A DNA stretch of 64,000 nt from NCBI RefSeq assembly GCF_002261265.1, contig NZ_NEVK01000006.1, forward strand, positions 496,001 to 560,000, read 5' to 3'. Positions 62,127 to 64,000 of this stretch are shown piece after piece. The DNA comes from Bordetella genomosp. 7. GTDB lineage: Bacteria; Pseudomonadota; Gammaproteobacteria; Burkholderiales; Burkholderiaceae_B. Below the pieces are notes generated by a model. That model was not told the origin of the DNA, searched no databases, and saw only the letters and a list, made by a program, of their open reading frames with translations. Position 1 is the stretch's first letter, and every line of letters starts with the position of its first letter. The translations under genes were made by a program, and so were the position numbers.

Positions 62127-63104
62127 ATGCATTTTCGCAAGCTAGTGTCGGTTCTCGGCGTGACGGCCGCCTGCATCATGGCAGCCGCGCCCGTCTCATC
62201 TGCAATGGCGCAGGACGGATGGCCCGCCAAGCCCATCCGGATGGTGGTGCCGTTTGCAACGGGCGGCAGTAACGACGTAATAGGGCGGCGCATTGCGCAA
62301 GAGCTGTCCCAACGCCTGGGCCAGCCCGTTGTCGTGGAAAATCGGGGCGGGGGCGGTGGCACCATCGGCGCACAGGTCGTCGCTTCGGCTCCTGCCGATG
62401 GCTACACCTTATTGTTCATGTCCAGTTCGCTGGCGACCTCGGCAGCCGTGCAAAAGACGCCATACGATCCCGTCACCGCTTTCGACCCGGTTTCGCGCGT
62501 GGCGGCGGCCCCTTTCCTGCTGGTCACGCGCACGGATTTCCCGGCCAGAACATTTTCCGAGTTTGTCGATTATGCCAAGGCGAATCCAGAAAAGCTGAAC
62601 TACGGTAGCGCCGGTCTGGGCGACAACAGCCAGCTGGCAACCGAGCTGTTGAACGATCTGGCCGGCATTCGTACCATGGCGGTGAATTACAAGGGTACGG
62701 GTCCGGCGTTGCTTGATCTGGTGGCGGGAAGAATCGACTTCACCATCACCTCTATCGCGTCCATCCGCGGCACTGTCGCAGACCAGCTTCCCAAGCTGGT
62801 ATTTACCGGGGCCCAGCGCGACCCTGACTTCTCGGAGATTCCAACCATACGCGAGTCCGGGCTGGACTATGTGGTCGAACTCTGGTGGGGCGTCTTTGCA
62901 CCCGCCGGCACGCCGAAGGAAGTTCGCGAGCGGCTGAATCAGGAAATCGCCGCCATCGTGCGCGAACAGGAATTTGCCACCTTCCTGAAATCCGCGGGCG
63001 CCACGCCCGCCCCTTCTTCCTCGGACGAGTTGCGGGCCGATGTCGCGCGCGATGTAGAGCGGTGGTCCAAGATTGCCGTCAAGGCGGGCTTGAAAGTGAA
63101 CTGA
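62127..63104 (+). CDS. Bug-family tripartite tricarboxylate transporter substrate-binding protein
   Basis: A 325-residue periplasmic protein with a signal peptide ending SAMAQ. WPAKPIRMVVPFATGGSNDVIGRRIAQ, VVVENRGGGGGTIGAQVVASAPADGYTLL and NYKGTGPALLDLVAGRIDFTI are Bug signatures. It is an orphan receptor with no membrane subunits nearby. It follows the SelA-like gene by 45 bases and likely binds that enzyme's substrate or a relative. A strong terminator follows. Confidence 0.9.
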   Translation: MHFRKLVSVLGVTAACIMAAAPVSSAMAQDGWPAKPIRMVVPFATGGSNDVIGRRIAQELSQRLGQPVVVENRGGGGGTIGAQVVASAPADGYTLLFMSSSLATSAAVQKTPYDPVTAFDPVSRVAAAPFLLVTRTDFPARTFSEFVDYAKANPEKLNYGSAGLGDNSQLATELLNDLAGIRTMAVNYKGTGPALLDLVAGRIDFTITSIASIRGTVADQLPKLVFTGAQRDPDFSEIPTIRESGLDYVVELWWGVFAPAGTPKEVRERLNQEIAAIVREQEFATFLKSAGATPAPSSSDELRADVARDVERWSKIAVKAGLKVN

Positions 63105-63131
63105 GCATTACCCTGGTCGTTGTACGAAGTC

Positions 63132-63164
63132 GACGGGCGTGCCGGGGGCCACGCCCGTCTTTTG
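63132..63164 (+). terminator. intrinsic terminator after the Bug gene
   Basis: GACGGGCGTG / CACGCCCGTC (10-base perfect stem, 8-base loop) is followed by TTTTGTT, 27 bases after the stop codon. It ends the GntR-SelA-Bug group. Confidence 0.9.
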
Positions 63165-63263
63165 TTGCGTCGCAGCATAGATTACGTTGTAATGGGCCTG
63201 ATGCTTATTGTTCGGCGCGACAACCGCTGTTGCCGCCGCCGGCCCCCACTGGATTCCCCCATC

Positions 63264-64000
63264 ATGACCGCTTCCCCCGCCAACAGCCCTGCCACGCCCC
63301 TGAACCCCTGGGCCAGCGCTTACGAATACGCCGTGGACGCGCTGCAGCGCAGCATTCTGTATGCAGACGTGATGCGCCAGCGCGGCAACCAGTATCACAG
63401 CCACATGGCCAAGCGCGCGCCCAATGTGCTGAGCATGAAGTCCGAACTGGTGCTTGATGGCCGTGAATTCGCCCGCCCGGTGAACTACGGCCTGCTGCGC
63501 ATCCTGCCGCCCGACGACGTGGCGGTAGACCCGCAGAAGCGTCCTTTCCTGGTGGTGGACCCGCGTGCCGGCCATGGCCCCGGCATCGGCGGATTCAAGC
63601 CCGAAAGCGAGATCGGCGTGGCGGTGCGCGCGGGCCACCCCTGTTATTTTGCGTCGTTCCTGCCCCAGCCCACGCCCACGCAAACGGTCGAAGACGTCAT
63701 GCGCGCCGAGGCGCGCTTTCTGGAAGAAATCATCGCTCGACACCCCGAATCGGAAGGCAAGCCCGTGGTGGTGGGCAACTGCCAGGCGGGCTGGCAGATC
63801 ATGATGACGGCGGCGATGCGCCCGGAATTGTTCGGGCCCATCATCGTGGCGGGCGCCCCCCTGTCTTACTGGGCGGGCTGGCGAGGCCGCAACCCCATGC
63901 GCTATACCGGCGGGCTGCTGGGCGGCAGCTGGCTGACCGAACTGGCAAGCGACCTGGGCAATGGCAGCTTCGACGGCGCCTGGCTGGTGCAGAATTTCGA
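63264..64000 (+). CDS. DUF3141 protein (PHA-synthase-like alpha/beta hydrolase), 5' part
   Basis: The first 245 codons are inside the window; the frame is open to the end. NPWASAYEYAVDALQRSILYADVMRQRGNQY and KPVVVGNCQAGWQIMMTAAM (a G-x-C-x-G nucleophile elbow as in poly-hydroxyalkanoate synthases) mark the DUF3141 family, usually about 750-800 residues. Substrate and role are unknown. ATG at 63264. Confidence 0.82.
   Translation, partial: MTASPANSPATPLNPWASAYEYAVDALQRSILYADVMRQRGNQYHSHMAKRAPNVLSMKSELVLDGREFARPVNYGLLRILPPDDVAVDPQKRPFLVVDPRAGHGPGIGGFKPESEIGVAVRAGHPCYFASFLPQPTPTQTVEDVMRAEARFLEEIIARHPESEGKPVVVGNCQAGWQIMMTAAMRPELFGPIIVAGAPLSYWAGWRGRNPMRYTGGLLGGSWLTELASDLGNGSFDGAWLVQNF

Overview
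The window is about 64 kb of GC-rich chromosome from a betaproteobacterium, most likely an Alcaligenaceae member of the Bordetella/Achromobacter type. Three things point there: Bug-type (tripartite tricarboxylate transporter) solute-binding proteins, a second 87-residue IF-1 (InfA2), and a benzoyl-CoA epoxidation (box) cluster with dedicated ABC import. Genes are tightly packed. I found no insertion sequence, phage gene, rRNA or CRISPR array. One tRNA gene (Arg-CCT, with encoded CCA) is present.

Layout. 0-7 kb: core and housekeeping genes, namely a partial PD-(D/E)XK-type DNA repair nuclease, an MFS carrier with a tiny membrane ORF, tRNA-Arg, a PBP7-like endopeptidase with a histone-H1-like Lys/Ala tail, an RHH protein, a DJ-1/PfpI protein, YbaK, XerD and a LysR regulator. 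7-10 kb: a TPP enzyme and glutaryl-CoA dehydrogenase. 10.2-10.8 kb: a repeat island made of 31-base inverted repeats, two tandem arrays and one large branched hairpin element. 10.8-26 kb: aerobic benzoate degradation, with boxABC and boxR on the minus strand, then a DUF4863 protein, boxD, benzoate-CoA ligase, a hydrolase and a five-gene Liv-type ABC importer on the plus strand. Candidate BoxR operators lie at both box promoters. 26-31 kb: a TPP enzyme, a Bug protein, 3-oxoadipate CoA-transferase subunits (PcaI/PcaJ-like) and a PcaR-like IclR regulator with two candidate operators. Box ring cleavage ends at 3-oxoadipyl-CoA, so this block and the box block plausibly feed the same thiolysis step.

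31-38 kb: sua5, purK, purE, a DsbB/small-membrane-protein pair, purC, a GFA protein, class II fructose-bisphosphate aldolase and a hypothetical gene. A second copy of the branched hairpin element sits between purC and the GFA gene. 38.6-50.8 kb: a complete C-P lyase phosphonate system in three transcription units (phnGHIJKLM; phnF, a second phnM, a DUF1045 gene and phnN; phnCDE). It has a Pho-box-like sequence and a Shine-Dalgarno-sequestering hairpin before phnC, and paired GTCTAGAC operators. No PhnP is seen, and the DUF1045 protein carries two HxT motifs of the 2H phosphoesterase type. 51-60 kb: small and housekeeping genes, including infA2 with a long leader, an M23 peptidase, mog, pitA, azlCD, a GNAT protein, a cupin, YfcF and a VOC protein. 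60-63 kb: a small operon-like group of GntR regulator, SelA-like PLP enzyme and Bug protein. The window ends inside a DUF3141 gene.

The strongest undescribed signal is the pair of about 130-base hairpin elements (10510-10638 and 36164-36290). Their cores are alike, their long arms are unrelated but each self-complementary, and there is a compensatory base change in an apical hairpin. The other main lead is the DUF1045 protein as a possible replacement for PhnP.
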